Notes: generated from the sequence alone by a model not told the origin. Numbered from the stretch's first letter, positions 1-15,846 are shown. The stretch is 64,000 nt of DNA from Dichotomocladium elegans (GCA_025716815.1 JAIXMN010000015.1:1-64000); one strand, 5' to 3'. Numbers and translations are program-made.

Positions 1-3000
1 AAAGCTCCGACGACACGACAACCTTATGGGAAGACTCCTCGTGGGCGATGTCGATCTTAGTCTCGGTGTCAACCTTGGTTGTGATTTCGGAGAGGGTCTC
101 GACTGTTGCACCCTGCTCAATGGCCATGTCACCGGTGGTTTGGCGTTTTGAGAAGACAGGTACAGCGAACTTCCAGCGGATCACATATTCAGAGCTCTCA
201 GCATGGGTTAGAACAAGCGAGTTGCCGTCGGTCAATGAGCCAGCACGGTATCCAAGAGCAAGACCAGGATAGCTCTGAAGGCGAATGTAACCGTCCATTG
301 TCAAGAACCACTTGAGACTAGCGGTCGTCTTCAGGCAGAGCGCAATCTTCGAAAACGGAGCGATACCGCCTTGTCCAGCTTATATGTTAGTACTAACTCG
401 TTTTTTCCTTCCCATTGTATTTATCCTCTTTGACTCACCTTGAACGTTGATTACGTGCTGATTACCGAAGTTGTAGAGTAAACCATTGCTGTAGGACCAT
501 AGCTGGCTCTTGTAACCAGAGAAGGAAATCTTCTTTACTACAAGTGGCGAACCTGGTGCATCGCTGTCGACCGCCAAGACCAAGTCCTTTGCATCGCTTG
601 AATCCACCTTGATGAAAAAGTATTCATTGGTCGGGAAGATCGCGCGCTTGACAGTGGTCGAGATGGTCTTATACTGAATAGAAGTCGATTGTCTCTGCTT
701 TTGGGCAAAAGCATTTGCTGCAAGCACAAAGGCCTCGACATCCTTGGAGTGCTCAATCTTCGCGAAGGTCGGCACATGGAACTCGAAGCTTCCAGCGACC
801 TCGCGAGAAGGTTTTTCTTCAGAAGCATCCAGCTGGTACTGGCTACCCGAGCGGATGATGCGGAGATAATAGATCACGGTACGGATACGGATTGACAAGG
901 TACCACTCTTTGAAATGTGGCAAGTCTGATCAGAATTCTCGTGAAGGTCGGAAAGGATCCATTGGCGAGCTTATGGGGGGAAATGTTAAAATCTATAGAT
1001 CATCGAAATCCCAATGATATATACTTACAGCCTGACAGGTACACAAGACGGAGCATGTACTTGTAATTGATGAGGTAGCCGTCGATGTAGACCCAAAGGA
1101 AGCGCTTATAGTCAACCGACTCATCAAGCTTATAGATCCCGACTTCGCCCTTCTGGACACCCGCTGCGAGGAATTGGTTATCAGCGCCGAATCGGATGAA
1201 GAAGCATTTCGAAACAGGCCACGTGTCCTCTGCAGTGATCCCATAATGGAGAACATCGCTGAGATAGCGGAGGGAGAACATGGCGGCGACGGACGAAACG
1301 GTCTTCACCTCGACCTTGCCGGCACCAATGACCTTGGCGCCTGTTTCGGTCTTCTCAACAGGAATAAGCGAAGGGATTAGAATCTCCCAGCGTTGCTCAC
1401 GCTTAGCGCCGTTCTTGAGGTTGCCATGGGTCTTCTCTTCCTGCACAAAGACATCGACCTTCTGCACAGCATCCGAATGTTTTAGCTGCTTAAGAGAGAG
1501 GACAAGATTACGCTTCGCGCGAAGTGCAATTAAGCCCTCAGAGCTGAACTCCCACATCTGGTCGCCAGAGTGCATCTCGACGTTCTTGGTGGAGAGATGA
1601 GCACGTTCTCCGCCACGGAGGTCAGTAGCCTCAGACGCATCTAATACGAGTTTTCCACCCTTGAGGTTGTAGAGGTAGCCATCCTTGTACGACCAGAGCT
1701 GGCTGGCATAGTCGGTGGATCGCAGACGAGTCAAGATGATATTGCAGCCCGATTTGATATCGCCGTCGAGATCAAGGACGTAACCATGGAGCTCGCTCTT
1801 AATAAGGAAATAACCTGCAGTTGGGAATCCGCCGTGGTGATTCTTGTACCGCATGACTTTTTCAAAACCGGTGGGGATATAATCGTCTGTGATGGTGAAA
1901 GAGTCCTTGCGACTCAAGCGGGAACTTGAAGACCGGTTGGACTTGCGCGAGCTTGTGGAAGAGGACTCCTTGGGCTTAGACACGTCCAGAGAAGCGACAG
2001 AAGCATTGTCATCGTCAGCCTCATCTTCAGTCTCATCGTCATCAACATCGTCATCGGAATCGTCGTCGTCATCTTCTTCCACGACGCTGAACTTTTGGTC
2101 TTCGCTGTCCTTGAGCTCAGCAGCAGCGCCGAACACAGGCTTTGAGAAAATCCAACGGAGCCATTTCTCGGAGTGGACAGTGACTTGATGTTTGCCATCT
2201 TGCTCCGACTTACTGAGACGGAGTTGACGCAGACCAACCTGCGCGCCAGCCACAGACGCGCGCTGTTCATTGGCGACGCCAATCACCATACGCTCATTAG
2301 CTTTGAGGTGAATTTCGCCGTCTACGTTAAGAGCCCAATACTGCGACTCGGCTTCAGACACAGCACGGACAACGAGAAGTGTCTTTAGTCCACGCTCAAT
2401 CTCGACTTCCCGACCCACAGCACTGTCGAGAGCAAGACCAGTCTGGACGTTGATCAAATGGCCATTCTCAAAGCGCCACATTTGCCACTTGTATTCCTTA
2501 AAGTTCAATGGTCGAACGGTGACCGCATACTCGGAAACACTGCCCTCTTGCTTCTCCACAGTTAACGCGAGACGCTCAGTGCCATAATTGATGCGAATAA
2601 AGATATCGCCAGTGGGGAAAATACCCCAACGACGGATGATAGTGCGTTTTTCCACACGCTCGAAACGCTCGCGGTCAGCCACCTCAAGAGAAGCCTCACC
2701 TACACTCTCGATAGTGTGGCTCGCGCTCTTTCCAAAGATAGGAACGGCAAACGACCACTGCTGGTACAGCGCCGAAAGGACGCCACGGGGTTTGAGGACA
2801 AGTTCAATGCCGTCCTTGGCTTCGTCCTTTGAGGGGGCAATCACTAGGCTTGGCCGGGTCTCGGTATGAATATGACCCTCAACAGAAAGTCCCCAATGCT
2901 GATTTTTGCGGGTCCGGCGAATAAGCTTCTCATGCCACTGGATGATGTTGCTGTTGGGCTCCAGCTTGCCACCCGCAACATCAATCACAAGGTTGGATTC

Positions 3001-6000
3001 CATATTGACTAGGCAGCCATCTTCATCGCTTCTCCACAACTGGCGCTTGTAGTTCTTGAAGTCAATCTTTGCGAGGATCAATCTGGCACCTTCACTGGTT
3101 GTCTTTGATGTCACGACAAGGGAGCTGTCCTGTCTTGAGCGGATGAAGAACCATTCCTTAGGGAAAATGCCGTACTTTTGTGTGACCATCTTATGCGCGG
3201 TGCTCGAAGCTAGTGTGCGGCAAAAGGCACGTTATATTGTCAGAAACTGGGAAGAAAACATGTCTATTCGGTGACTTACCCTTTTCCGTGGTGGACCGAG
3301 CAACCAGAATGACCTTGTACCAGACGATAATCACTAGGATTTTGCGCTTGTATGTCTCGCTGTAGCGACTTTCGTATTTGCCATAGTACAGCCTCCAGCT
3401 GTAAAGCTCGACCCGCTGCTTCTTTGTGTCCCAAAGCTCGAGACGCCACGAGCTACCGACACGAGTAAAGCCCAAACCGAGATGAGTCTGGCTGGTATTG
3501 AAGATAGAACCGTTGGTCTTGATGCTCCACAATTGACGATCGTCGGCTCTGTTGTTTTGTACGATCTTGCTATGAAGTAGGAGTTTACTTGCGTGCGCGG
3601 AAAGATCTAATTGCGGGTATGAGTATTTATATTGCAAGAATAACGTGTTCCAGTTAAAAAAACTAGCACTTACCATCAGCATGCAACACAAGACCGGTGC
3701 TGACGTGAATAAGATAACCTGAGCTGTAGGACCACTTGAACAGTTCGGCGTCAACATTGGCATCAAGCTTCTTTAAAGTGACTTGGGAAAGTGCCTCTGC
3801 CTTCTCAGGAACAAGTGCGTAACCTTCAGGCGTGTTAATGATAAACTCTCCCTCAGGCCAGGAAGCAACATGTGCGACAGATTTCATGACGGCCGTCTTT
3901 GCGGACCACTCCTGCAGGTAAGCGACGGACCATCGGATAAGAATCTGGACCGAGTCGCGATAGGAAATTTCAGGGATCAGAAGACCCCACCGGTGTTCTT
4001 CCTTGTAGGAGCGGTGGTCGACGAGTGTAAGCTTATAGTTACCGTGCTCTTCGACCTGCGGAGCAACGACAAGTGAAGGCTCGAATCCACTGACAAGATA
4101 GCCATCAATAGAAAGAGACCAACGCTGAGTGCGGACCTTGGAGTCCTGTTCAGTGAGTTTCAAAGTGCCACCGGCGGCAATGCCTAAATAGAGGAAGAGG
4201 GCATGAGTTTTTTGGGGGGGGAGCAAATGCTAAACATGGGTAAAGCGAAGCACTCTACTCACTGGATACGTCAATAGCAAAGTCGAAAGCATAATTCACC
4301 AGAGCACCGGCCGAGTACGACCATAGTTGGGCTTGCCAGTTTTCTCGGTCAAGTACAGCCAAAGAAAGCGATTTTGTGTCCTTGTTTGCAGTGAGAACAA
4401 ATGGCTTGTCTCGGGTAGACTTGGAAACAAATGATTTGATGAAAAACCATCCAGAGGGGTATTGAGCATACCGATAGGTGACGGTCTTTTTTGTGGTAGT
4501 GGTAGTGGTTACTGCACGTTCACCTGTGAGTGCCAGTGGGCATTAGCAATTTTACGGGATATGCGACAATTCTAAATTTCTCACTTACTTGGTTTCTTCT
4601 TAAAGACTGGCAAAACGAAGTTCCAGCGTTGTTCTTTGTGCTCGGCCGATTTCTTATCGGTGATGTGGACGTAGGACTTGCCATCCCTCTTCTGGACCGT
4701 CAACACAAGCGAGCTTTGGGACTGGACGTAAATAAATCCGTCCACCGTCAAGGCCCATTGCTGGTTTTCGGTATGTCGTCTCTTTTGGTCATATTGGCAA
4801 ACAGATGCGCCATTTGATAGAACTCCTGCATGACAAACGTACGATTAGGAACAAATAAACAAAAGTCATGGGATAGCAAAACTTTACCTCCTCGCACATC
4901 AAGGACTTTTCCCGAAGCCTTGTTGATTAGGAAGCCGCTCTTATATCGCCACAGCTGGCGAGCGTAATTGGAAGTGTCGAGTTTGGTGAGATGAACTTCA
5001 AGATCATCAATAGTGAGGATGTCACCGGTCTCCTGGTTCTTGATGAAAAACCAGTTATCAGGGAAGGTGCCCTGTTGCTCAACACCGCTTTCTACAGTCT
5101 TCTTCTTGAAGATTGGCATAACGATGGTAAATTTCTGGTTGTCATTGCTCTTGTTTTTCTTCTGGATGTGAATGTGAGCTCCCTCGCGTGCGGCACTGAA
5201 CCAGCTGTCTCTTAAGCCAAGCACCCATGACGAGTCGTCTCTGAGGCAGACTTCGTTGGTAGTAGAGAGGGACCATGCTTGATGCTTGTTGTTACTGTCG
5301 ACCTTAGCCTGGCAGACATACCCATCGTCCTTGAGATTTCCCTCAACACTGAGGGCGAGACCAGATGACTTGTTTAGCACGTGGCCAGTGGCTCGATCGT
5401 ATGACCAGAGTTGGCTGTCATAACCAGACTTTCGCAGCGCGTCAACCACCAAGCGGGCATTGGGTTGAGCGATCTGCGCGGCCTCAACACCGATGAAGAG
5501 GCCTGTCTGTTGGGACTTCAAGAAGAATGGAGTATCAGGGAACGTCCCGGCAGGAATGGTTGGACTAGCATGTTGGTCCAGACTTGAGGTCGACGTAGAT
5601 GCCGAGTTCACAGATTGCGCATCTAAAAACAATACATACGCATGTGTGTTTGCGTTACTCAACTTGACGTTCTATATCTTCTAACTCCCCTCCCCCCTCT
5701 TACCGTCATCCTTGAGATGAGTCAAGTTCTTGGCGACTGGTGGCTTGACCGAGGCGCCACTGTTGCTACCGATGCTGCTCGAGCTGGGAGAGGGCTTCAG
5801 TCCAGACTTGCTAACCAAAGAGGAGGAGGATGCTGACTTGACCACGGGTAGGACAAAGTTCCAATGCTGATCTTTACTGCGCTTGTCTTCGTTCTGTAGA
5901 TGCACATGCAGACCCTCGCGACGCGAGAAGAACGATTCCTTGATGCCAAGCACCAAGGAAGGTTTTTCTTTGACGCAGATATGACCGTTCTGCGAGATGG

Positions 6001-6633
6001 CAAAGTGTTGATAAGCGTCCTTGTTAGATGCGCTCTTCATCTGGACAATCTCGGAGCCAGCCTTGAGTTGGCCTAGCCGGAGTAAATGAGCATTAGCATC
6101 GGCTGTACTATTCGCATTGCGTACGGCGGAAATACAATAGTGCTTCGCGAAAATAGCAAATCATATGTCCATTCGAGAAAATTAAAGTTCTCGTGAAACA
6201 CAAAGCAATCGGCTCTCCACCCGAGGAGGTGATGGCATTTCTCGCTCCTCCCCACCCCCATCGTTTCTCCTTACTCGACTACCTAACCTTTGCTTCAACC
6301 ACCCCTCCCCCCCAAAAAAAAAAAACTGGAAAGGGACACGCCTTTCAACGCAGCACAAGCTTTACCTTTGGAAACCTCCATCACCAGACCACTTTCTTTG
6401 TTGATGAGGAGACCGTTGCCGTCATGCTGCCAAAGTTGCGCATTCGGGTCATTGTTGCGAAGTGCTGCAATCACGATATTTGCTCCCTCCGAGTTTTGGG
6501 CAGAAGTAAGCACGTAACCATTCTGGTTCTTGATGAAAAACCAGCCTACATTGATTAACGTAGCGTGCGTGAGCGATATGAGTGATACTGAAGAGAGATC
6601 TTATTTCTTACTAAGGGGAAATTGTTGGGACAT
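1..6633 (-). CDS. Giant multi-module ricin-B-like (beta-trefoil, QxW) protein, 3' end beyond the window
   Basis: Partial gene. Exons (minus, 5' to 3'): 6612-6633, 6366-6545, 5704-6072, 4888-5622, 4589-4825, 4263-4523, 3674-4183, 3280-3606, 1029-3209, 439-969, <1-378; about 1,910 residues are visible. The start is ATG at 6633: a 22-nt exon (MSQQFPL) joins in frame to SWFFIKNQNG. At least ten modules are seen, each opening with a W/Y-FFIK-like strand, then QLW-Y-x-DG-x-L-x-N, a vLDV-GG-like strand, one or two further QxW motifs and a closing W-x-F-x-P-x-F. QxW is the hallmark of ricin-B trefoils, so sugar or scaffold binding is inferred. An acidic Asp/Glu run and a Ser-rich linker lie near residues 1250-1320 (plus 1950-2085). 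No signal peptide or membrane segment is visible at the N-terminus, so it may be cytosolic. All ten introns are phase 1. No ribosome-inactivating domain is seen. Confidence 0.85.
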
Positions 6634-9600
6634 AATTGGGGTGATTGACTGGAAGCTATCAGTCAAAAGTGCAAATTAAGAGCGCTGTTTTTTTCTTCTT
6701 GAGTGAGTGTGAATAAAGCCTTAAAGACACTCGACGCTCACTGCCGTGCAAAAAGACAGACGGTGAGAGAAAAGGAATAAAAGGATAAAGAAGAATGCAA
6801 ACTGCAAATCTGAAAATATGTTCGGCGCGATCAGCTTTCGGACCCAAAACAAGTTTTGACTTCGCCTACGGGGACACAGCATAGTGAATATTATAAGTCT
6901 GCAGCAGCACCTACCGCCAAAGGTCTGCTGCATTGTGGTACTTCACGTATCACAGCCTGACAAACTGAGCTGTTGTCCGCCAGTGTATGCAGCAATTCTA
7001 GGCTCACCCTTAGCGTTGTGTTTACCGTCGCTGTCGCACACATACGGGCCTTGTACTTCCAATGCATGTGGTACCGTCCTTGTCACTCGATTTCTATGTC
7101 TATTTCTTGAAATCCTAATCTCATTTCTTCTGCAGGAGATGGGCTATCTGTAACAAGTAGATGCCAATGTGTGCCTGAATATGGGTTTTAGCAGGGGGGA
7201 AGAGATTTTGGCTGTATGATAAAACACAAGGCAGGGTAAATCGCGGCTGACGGAGATATGCGGGCGTCGGTTCATGTATAACTTTCCTTTCTTACCAAAC
7301 CTCCAGGCCTCTGATGAATAAAAATATATTGGCAGTCTATTTTAACCTTACGGGCCCCAGCAGCAACCTGCCAAACGTAGGTAGTACGGACATTTTGATC
7401 ATCGTACCAGAAACTCGAACGACATTCTTTCCTAAACATTGGTCATATCGGCATCGGTAAGAATTATTTGTTTGATCAGGTTTCGATATTGCTTTGTCGG
7501 AAGAAGGTCTCTTGGGAAATTATGTGTTTATTTTCTCATGCAGTATTGAGAATGCCCAATAGGTATTACGCAAACTTGGGGTGTGTGCACCTCACAGCAT
7601 ATTGGAAAGCGCGTCGTACGCCGGTTTGTCTGCTGCATGCGTCGAGCTTAATAAGGTAAATCGCACTACACTATTTTTTTTCTGCCGCTTGATGATCAAA
7701 TACGACTAAGGAGCCAGTATTTCCCCCCTTGCCTCGCTGTTCCAGACCTATACGAAATATAAGGTTTAACGCGCGCGCGCGTTGGAGGAGATATATGGAG
7801 GACGAGAGAATAACGTACGTTGATTTTTATGCATCAAACGCGAACTTATGAATATTTAATCAGGTGGTCTCATATGTAACTTTTCCTATGAATGTGCTTT
7901 GTTTCACTGCAGTAGCAATGTATACGCGCTGAAAAAGCACGATTGGTGATCAGTACCTCATTTAGATTAATTTAGTCGTTTTCTATTAATGCGCTTCTTT
8001 TCTCCTGGCGCTTTTTTTTTCTTTCATCGAAGCTGTAGCAGTACACTGTTTACAAAGCGTATGACCATCTTTAAAGTTAACGCATCGCTCGCTATGAAAC
8101 ATGATCTGACGATCATGTATGCATGCGGGATTTGCTGAGGCAGGTGGAAAATTCATATAACGTTAGATATATATCCACGGGCATTTGCTTTCCAATTACA
8201 GTAAGCATCATGAGCACTAAACAAGTTTCGACCGGAACCTCGGGTCTTCTTCATGCACCTCCTATCTGCAAGGTTTGTGCATCTGTATGCATCTCGATAC
8301 TGCATATTTTACCGCCCTGAATGAGATTTGTTTCAGCTTCTAGATTCAAAAGAGAGTGAAGAGTTTAAATAACGTAATTTTACATAACCAGCTCGTAAAA
8401 GGCACCTATCTTGAGCACTGCAAAACTAGAAGATGGAACATTCCAGCATGACAGGTTCTGTGTTGAACTCATTTAACTTGAGCAGTGCTGTAGTGGTACG
8501 AATGTAAACTATATCCGCCATGCTTTCACCCCTGACCAGGCGAAGATGCCAGCCCAGCCATGAATCTCACAATTTACCGTAGCCCCCGCCCCCTTTTGCA
8601 GAGAAAATTATCACCCATATCGTCAGTCCGTCTTCCGAGGTTTGTGTCACATGCTTTAGAGAGGATTATCCAATCGATATGAGAGAGGACTTGGGATATT
8701 CATTGTTCATCTGAGGGGTTCCTTATATAACTTTTTGCTGCGACCACATCTATGTTGTTTTGATGGTCATTATTGAAAAGCTAAGGCTGAAATGTTCCTG
8801 GAATTATCGTGAAGACCAAAGAGATATAACATACTATGGATCCATGGATCCTGATATGAAAAATGGTAACATAATCTGCGAGATGGATGACACCATCTAT
8901 TTATGGAAAGCAATACCCTTGCGCAAGCTTTCCCAGTGTCCGTCAGAAGTGCTCGCATTACACAATTTTCCAAAATCGAAGTCGCATGCCATCTGGTTCC
9001 AAAGCTTAAGAAATCTTCGCACAATATGATCCACCAGATGTCACCCAAAGATCAACAAACCCACCTCCATAAGAATACGTCGCCTTTGTCTATACAAATT
9101 CATCAGTTTAAAACGGGAAATAAATTTGTTAACGAAGATAGATAGATCATGAGATAATAGATAGACTCCTCCAACATCTGAATAGTTGTTGATGAACATG
9201 ACTGACTTGACCTACGATGAGGAATTGTACTCTCTCTAGCCGAGTGATCCACTCAATATATCTGCCTCGTATAGCTTGCAACAGTAATTCTGAACGTGTG
9301 TGTCCGAGTGAAAGAATATAGACATTTATACGGGAGAAGTAGACTTCCGAGCATATATTCCACTTCCATACTAAATCTATCCGATGTACTTTTGCACATA
9401 GGCCGCCATTCTAATTCCTATCGCTTTTTTTTTTTTTTTGCCTGATATGGATGGGTCTAGTGTACCAATCTCGGACTGCCGCTTTTTCGCTCTGCCTTCA
9501 ACTCATAATATGTCTCCGCCAAAGTTTGAAGAAATATGAACTTGGAGTACTTGCGCTCACAAGGTATTAGGATCTCAACATAGCCAGATGGCTAGATATT

Positions 9601-9879
9601 TTTAATGGAATATATCCAAGCGGTTGATGATACAAGCATAAAATGTAGCAACTCTATTACAACAGTTTGAAACCCATTCAACAGTTAAGAGCACCTCGAT
9701 TAGTACTGAATACCGTACACACCACGTAGATAGCCCCGATCCCCTAGTTAGGATGGTGGACTGATGATCCTCATTGTTGTTTTCCAGACGCTGCTTATCA
9801 ATGCCATCAACGCCATTTGGAAGGGTCGTTGAGTGCATGGTTACTAGAATTTTCTAAAAGCACCGCAATCGAGCAATTG
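6634..9879. other. Gene-poor intergenic stretch, no gene seen
   Basis: The first few hundred bases are the presumed promoter of the lectin-like gene at 6633 (-). The rest is AT-rich with short homopolymer runs and only short ORFs with no recognisable domain. A perfect 14-bp palindrome GGATCCATGGATCC lies near 8838. It may hold further decayed transposon sequence, but no motif could be assigned. Confidence 0.6.
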
Positions 9880-10440
9880 GCAGACACTCAACGTGGCGCA
9901 CTTAGTCCTCAACGCGTTCTACGTACTATTAACAGCCAGGGAATAGCAGATACCTTCTCTTTCTAGAACTCGCAACCAAAGTCCGGGATTGGTCCCACCA
10001 CATCTCATCCAAGTGATCCATTACCAAGTTGCGATATGGGATCTCGCCCGCCAATACTTTGAGAATCAGTACCATATCGGACCGACAAACTATTATCAGC
10101 TAAACTCTTTCTGGATACTCTCCTCCATCGACCTATTTGCAAACTGGACAATCAGTTATTATCGAAACGCAAACCTCAACTCCCAGATCCAGATGAATCT
10201 ATACCTATGTATCTACTGTACCGTGGAACAATTGGACGAATTCCTTCACAATCCATCTTAGAACTTGATCTCAAGGGTATTAAAGAAGATATATCAACAA
10301 ACGCCTTCCTCGCATAAACTTTGTTGGCCCAGTTCTACTTGGTTCTCGATACTTCAGCGCTCACCTAGTTGGCCGCTATTGATTCTCCCGTCTCGGACTG
10401 CCCAGGCAAGTTCACTCGAAAAATCGTTAGTTTTCAAGAC
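9880..10440 (+). pseudogene. Relic of RNase H and tail region of a DIRS-like polyprotein
   Basis: The frame open from 9989 to 10261 includes DLARQYFENQ and then SIDLFANWTI; this spacing matches the D-x-L/A-S/R ... VDLFAS element at the end of DIRS-like RNase H regions. A frame shift later, around 10255-10420, the conceptual translation reads NPSWNLI, RVLKKIYQQTP, LCWPSSTWFSIL and LLILPSR, which resembles the PPWxLI..VLxKI..W..QPW...L conserved tail of these elements. Stops and shifts show it is inactive. The assignment rests on motif memory, not alignment. Confidence 0.55.
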
Positions 10441-12059
10441 ATAATTAACGGAATCAAATGGCTAGAACCGAGTTTACAATGTCGGTCCTCAGCGAGGCGG
10501 CTCAGGATTCTTCTTTGATGGCCACCACATTTTCCTCTGGATTAGCAGAATGACATTTTCTATTTCTCTCTGATGGTCTCAAACGATTTTCATGACCTGG
10601 CATTGATTCTTAGACCTGATGAACAAATAGGAAATTGCTATCACCGCTATCTTTCAAGCGCCTTCTTACGATTCTGATTGAATGAGCCTAAATTCGATTG
10701 ACATTTTTCTTTGTTGATTCGTTTATACTTCTTTGAGTTCACTGTCTAATATTTTTTGAAAATAAACTATGGAAGCCCTTTAGATAAAGGTATGTGGCAC
10801 CGTCATGCGACCTTGCGCAAATCCTTTGCATGATTTTCATTGTGGTATTTGCCATGCACTGTTTTCCAAAAATGAAGCCGCATGCATGGAAAACAGATGG
10901 CACACAAAAGAAGCTTGGAAAATACATCTCAATATCTGTTTTACATTCGGAAAGAGCGATCTATCTTTTTTCAAGGGTGGACATGACCTTGTCATTGATG
11001 AGGAAATGTACTCTCTGAAGTTCGCTTGTTCTGACACAGAATATCTGCTTGGTACATCTCGCAGAAGAAACCCTGACCTTCTTGACACGCATATCCCCAA
11101 GTGAAAGGTTGTAGACATTCAGATGAAAGAAGCACACCTTAAGCATGGCTACACCAAAAAAAAAGATAAGGCCGAAATTTTTTAAACTGCTGTTGAGAAG
11201 GTCCTGAGTGCACCAGCTGCTGCAAAACAGCCAGGAAGCCATGTTCGCTCAGCACAACGATGGACATTATGTACAGTACGGAAAGGATCCTAACAGTATA
11301 ATTAAAAGAGTAGAGGCAGAGATCCTTCAGATATTCTCAACGAAGAGCACATGAGTGCTATTTTAGAATAGGTTGAAGAGAGTCCACCCATTGTCCTAGA
11401 GCAATTGCTCCAGATATTTGAGGGTCTTAAAGTATTTAAAACGACGCTCATCAATATATGAAAAATGAATGCAACTTGTCGTTGAAAACGCTCGGTTTCA
11501 TGAATAGTGATGCAAAGAACCAAGAATGGTTTGACTGTGTGAGCCGATGGGACATGACTGACATTGACTTTAGAAAAACTATAGGTTTCTTGACGAGTCT
11601 GGATTCCATATTAATATGAAGCACAACATAGCATTGTCCAAGAAAGGGGCTTCTGCAGCAATTACAATGTCAAAACAAGAACGAAAAAATATAACATTCT
11701 TGGAAGCAGTTTCGGTATCAAGCATTATAAATGTAACTTGAGATTCCCACAGCCACCAGCCAGAAAGAGGAAAAGAGCAAAAGAGCGGAGCAATCCGTAA
11801 CTGCGAATATAGGAACAGTAGGGATTGCATTGTCATCATTTCGAGAAACTACTATTAAGGGAAATACGTAGTTATCCCATTTTACGTCCTTATCATCTTT
11901 TTGTCTCGGCAAAGTTCGCTAGTAGTACAAAATCCGACGAGCCTTGTTATGAACTCTGATGCCAATTTCAATTAGCCCAAGGACAACGAAAGCATGGGTG
12001 ACCAACAGCCAGAATTAAAAGTTATCGTTCCGCAATATTGGAATTGTATGAAGACCGTT

Positions 12060-12720
12060 AATTCATTTCCTGTTCCTATCTTTATCAGTCATTCTTCAAG
12101 GCACTTAGTGCTGGTTCTATTCGTCCTAATAATATCGCAGATGTAAATAACATCACATGTTGGACTATTTCTCTCGAAACAGACTAAACACTAGACAGAG
12201 CCAAAGAGATACACGCAACAGACAAACTGTTTTGGCTTCATGCAGCCATCGGAAATGAGCGGATCGGCCTGGACCAAATTGGCCCCAGCTTCTGTCCACA
12301 AATCTCTTCATTTTAATGGTAGTCGCAACAAAGGAAAAACGACTGGGCCAGTGCATACGTAAGAGCATTGCCATCACTAGACATGCAGACCCCTTGCTTT
12401 GTCCCGTTAAAGCTTTTGATGTATATTATCAGCAATGTCGAATAATGAACCCGGACTTTCCACTCTATTCATCAAGCGTCTTTGCAGCAAAATCAGCAAC
12501 ACTAACAAACCAACTGGGTGCTCAAAGTATGTGTATTTCCAGCGTAATGTCTATTTTCCTCACCCATCTAGCCTAAAGGATATCAAAATATGAGCTCTGA
12601 GATCTACACGAGCGACCCATTTTGGAGCCACAATAGATGATGTAGTGTCTCGTGGAATTTGGAACAGCCAGAAAGTTTTAGACACTTTATAGACTCTCCA
12701 AGGAATCAACACCGATCTCA
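12060..12720 (+). pseudogene. Tyrosine recombinase relic of the same element
   Basis: The motif order of a DIRS/Crypton-type YR is retained. ALSAGSIRPNNIAD (about 12100-12140) matches the LxGxLRPSDI box with the first catalytic Arg. TKEKRLGQ and HADPLLCPVKAFDVYY (12322-12425) match the Lys and LCPVxAxxxY segment. STRATHFGATIDDVVSRG then IWNSQKVLDTL (about 12600-12690) matches the H-x-x-R ... ASHA..G....VVxxGxWSS..VF.xFY box. The first His of HxxR and the terminal Tyr are lost and stops occur between the boxes, so it cannot be functional. Confidence 0.65.
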
Positions 12721-12750
12721 CAACCTTGAATTTGGGCATCCAAGATCATT

Positions 12751-13243
12751 CAAATGCTGAAGGCACACTCCCTCTCTCCTTATTTCTCGCTTTATCTCTC
12801 AGCTTAACACAAAGAAAGATCTATTCTATTGATGCTGAATCGCTTTCGCTTCAAATAATTCATGAAACCATCCCCGTTCCTGGAATTTAGATCAAGCCCC
12901 ATGAATTGGAAATTACTGAGCTTGGAATAATACTCCGCTGAAGTTGAAAAAAAAAAATTGAGCCAGCGCTAGAGCGCAAGTTTTGAGAATTCTTTTTCAT
13001 GCTTATCGTCCCGTTCTTTCATTTAGAATACTTTGCTGCATGGCTTTATCTCATCCCCAATAAAAAGGGCACTCTGGTACTCTACCAAACAGCAGAGTTT
13101 AACCAATTTGGGCATCAACCAAAAATTTGATGGAAAATTTTTATACCTCCTTACATTCAGGGTTAAAAAACAGAGTCACCGTCGGGGTCGGTTATATTTT
13201 CGCTCCATCAAAGGAAAAAACATCTTTTTTCACTCCTTCTGTA
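12751..13243 (+). promoter_or_regulatory. Upstream region of DBP2
   Basis: 493 bp between the retroelement relic and the DBP2 start codon. It is AT-rich with an A-run near 12945. No definite TATA box or activator site was identified. The decayed element therefore ends within about 500 bp of a housekeeping helicase gene. Confidence 0.4.

Positions 13244-15846
<2,603 letters not shown>

Larger units (their letters stand above)
9880..12750 (+). mobile_element. Decayed DIRS/Ngaro-like tyrosine-recombinase retroelement
   Basis: Two blocks in the same orientation and in the expected order suggest one old element. The first (about 9880-10440) reads like the end of the RNase H region and the DIRS tail, with DLARQ and SIDLFAN motifs followed by a NPSWNLI/RVLKKI segment. 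The second (about 12060-12720) reads like a tyrosine recombinase. Stops and frameshifts interrupt both. No reverse-transcriptase catalytic motif and no terminal repeats were found, so the limits are approximate. About 1.6 kb between the blocks is unassigned; a C-x2-C/H-rich ORF at 10805-11104 lies there. Confidence 0.6.

Noticed and set aside
1000..3189. ATG at 3189 as the start of a separate 729-codon gene
   Set aside because: The exon extends to 3209 with an upstream acceptor that joins in frame to the preceding exon; the module pattern continues across it.
1..6633. A ricin- or mucoricin-like toxin
   Set aside because: Only QxW trefoil-type modules are visible; there is no ribosome-inactivating catalytic domain, and the size and layout differ.
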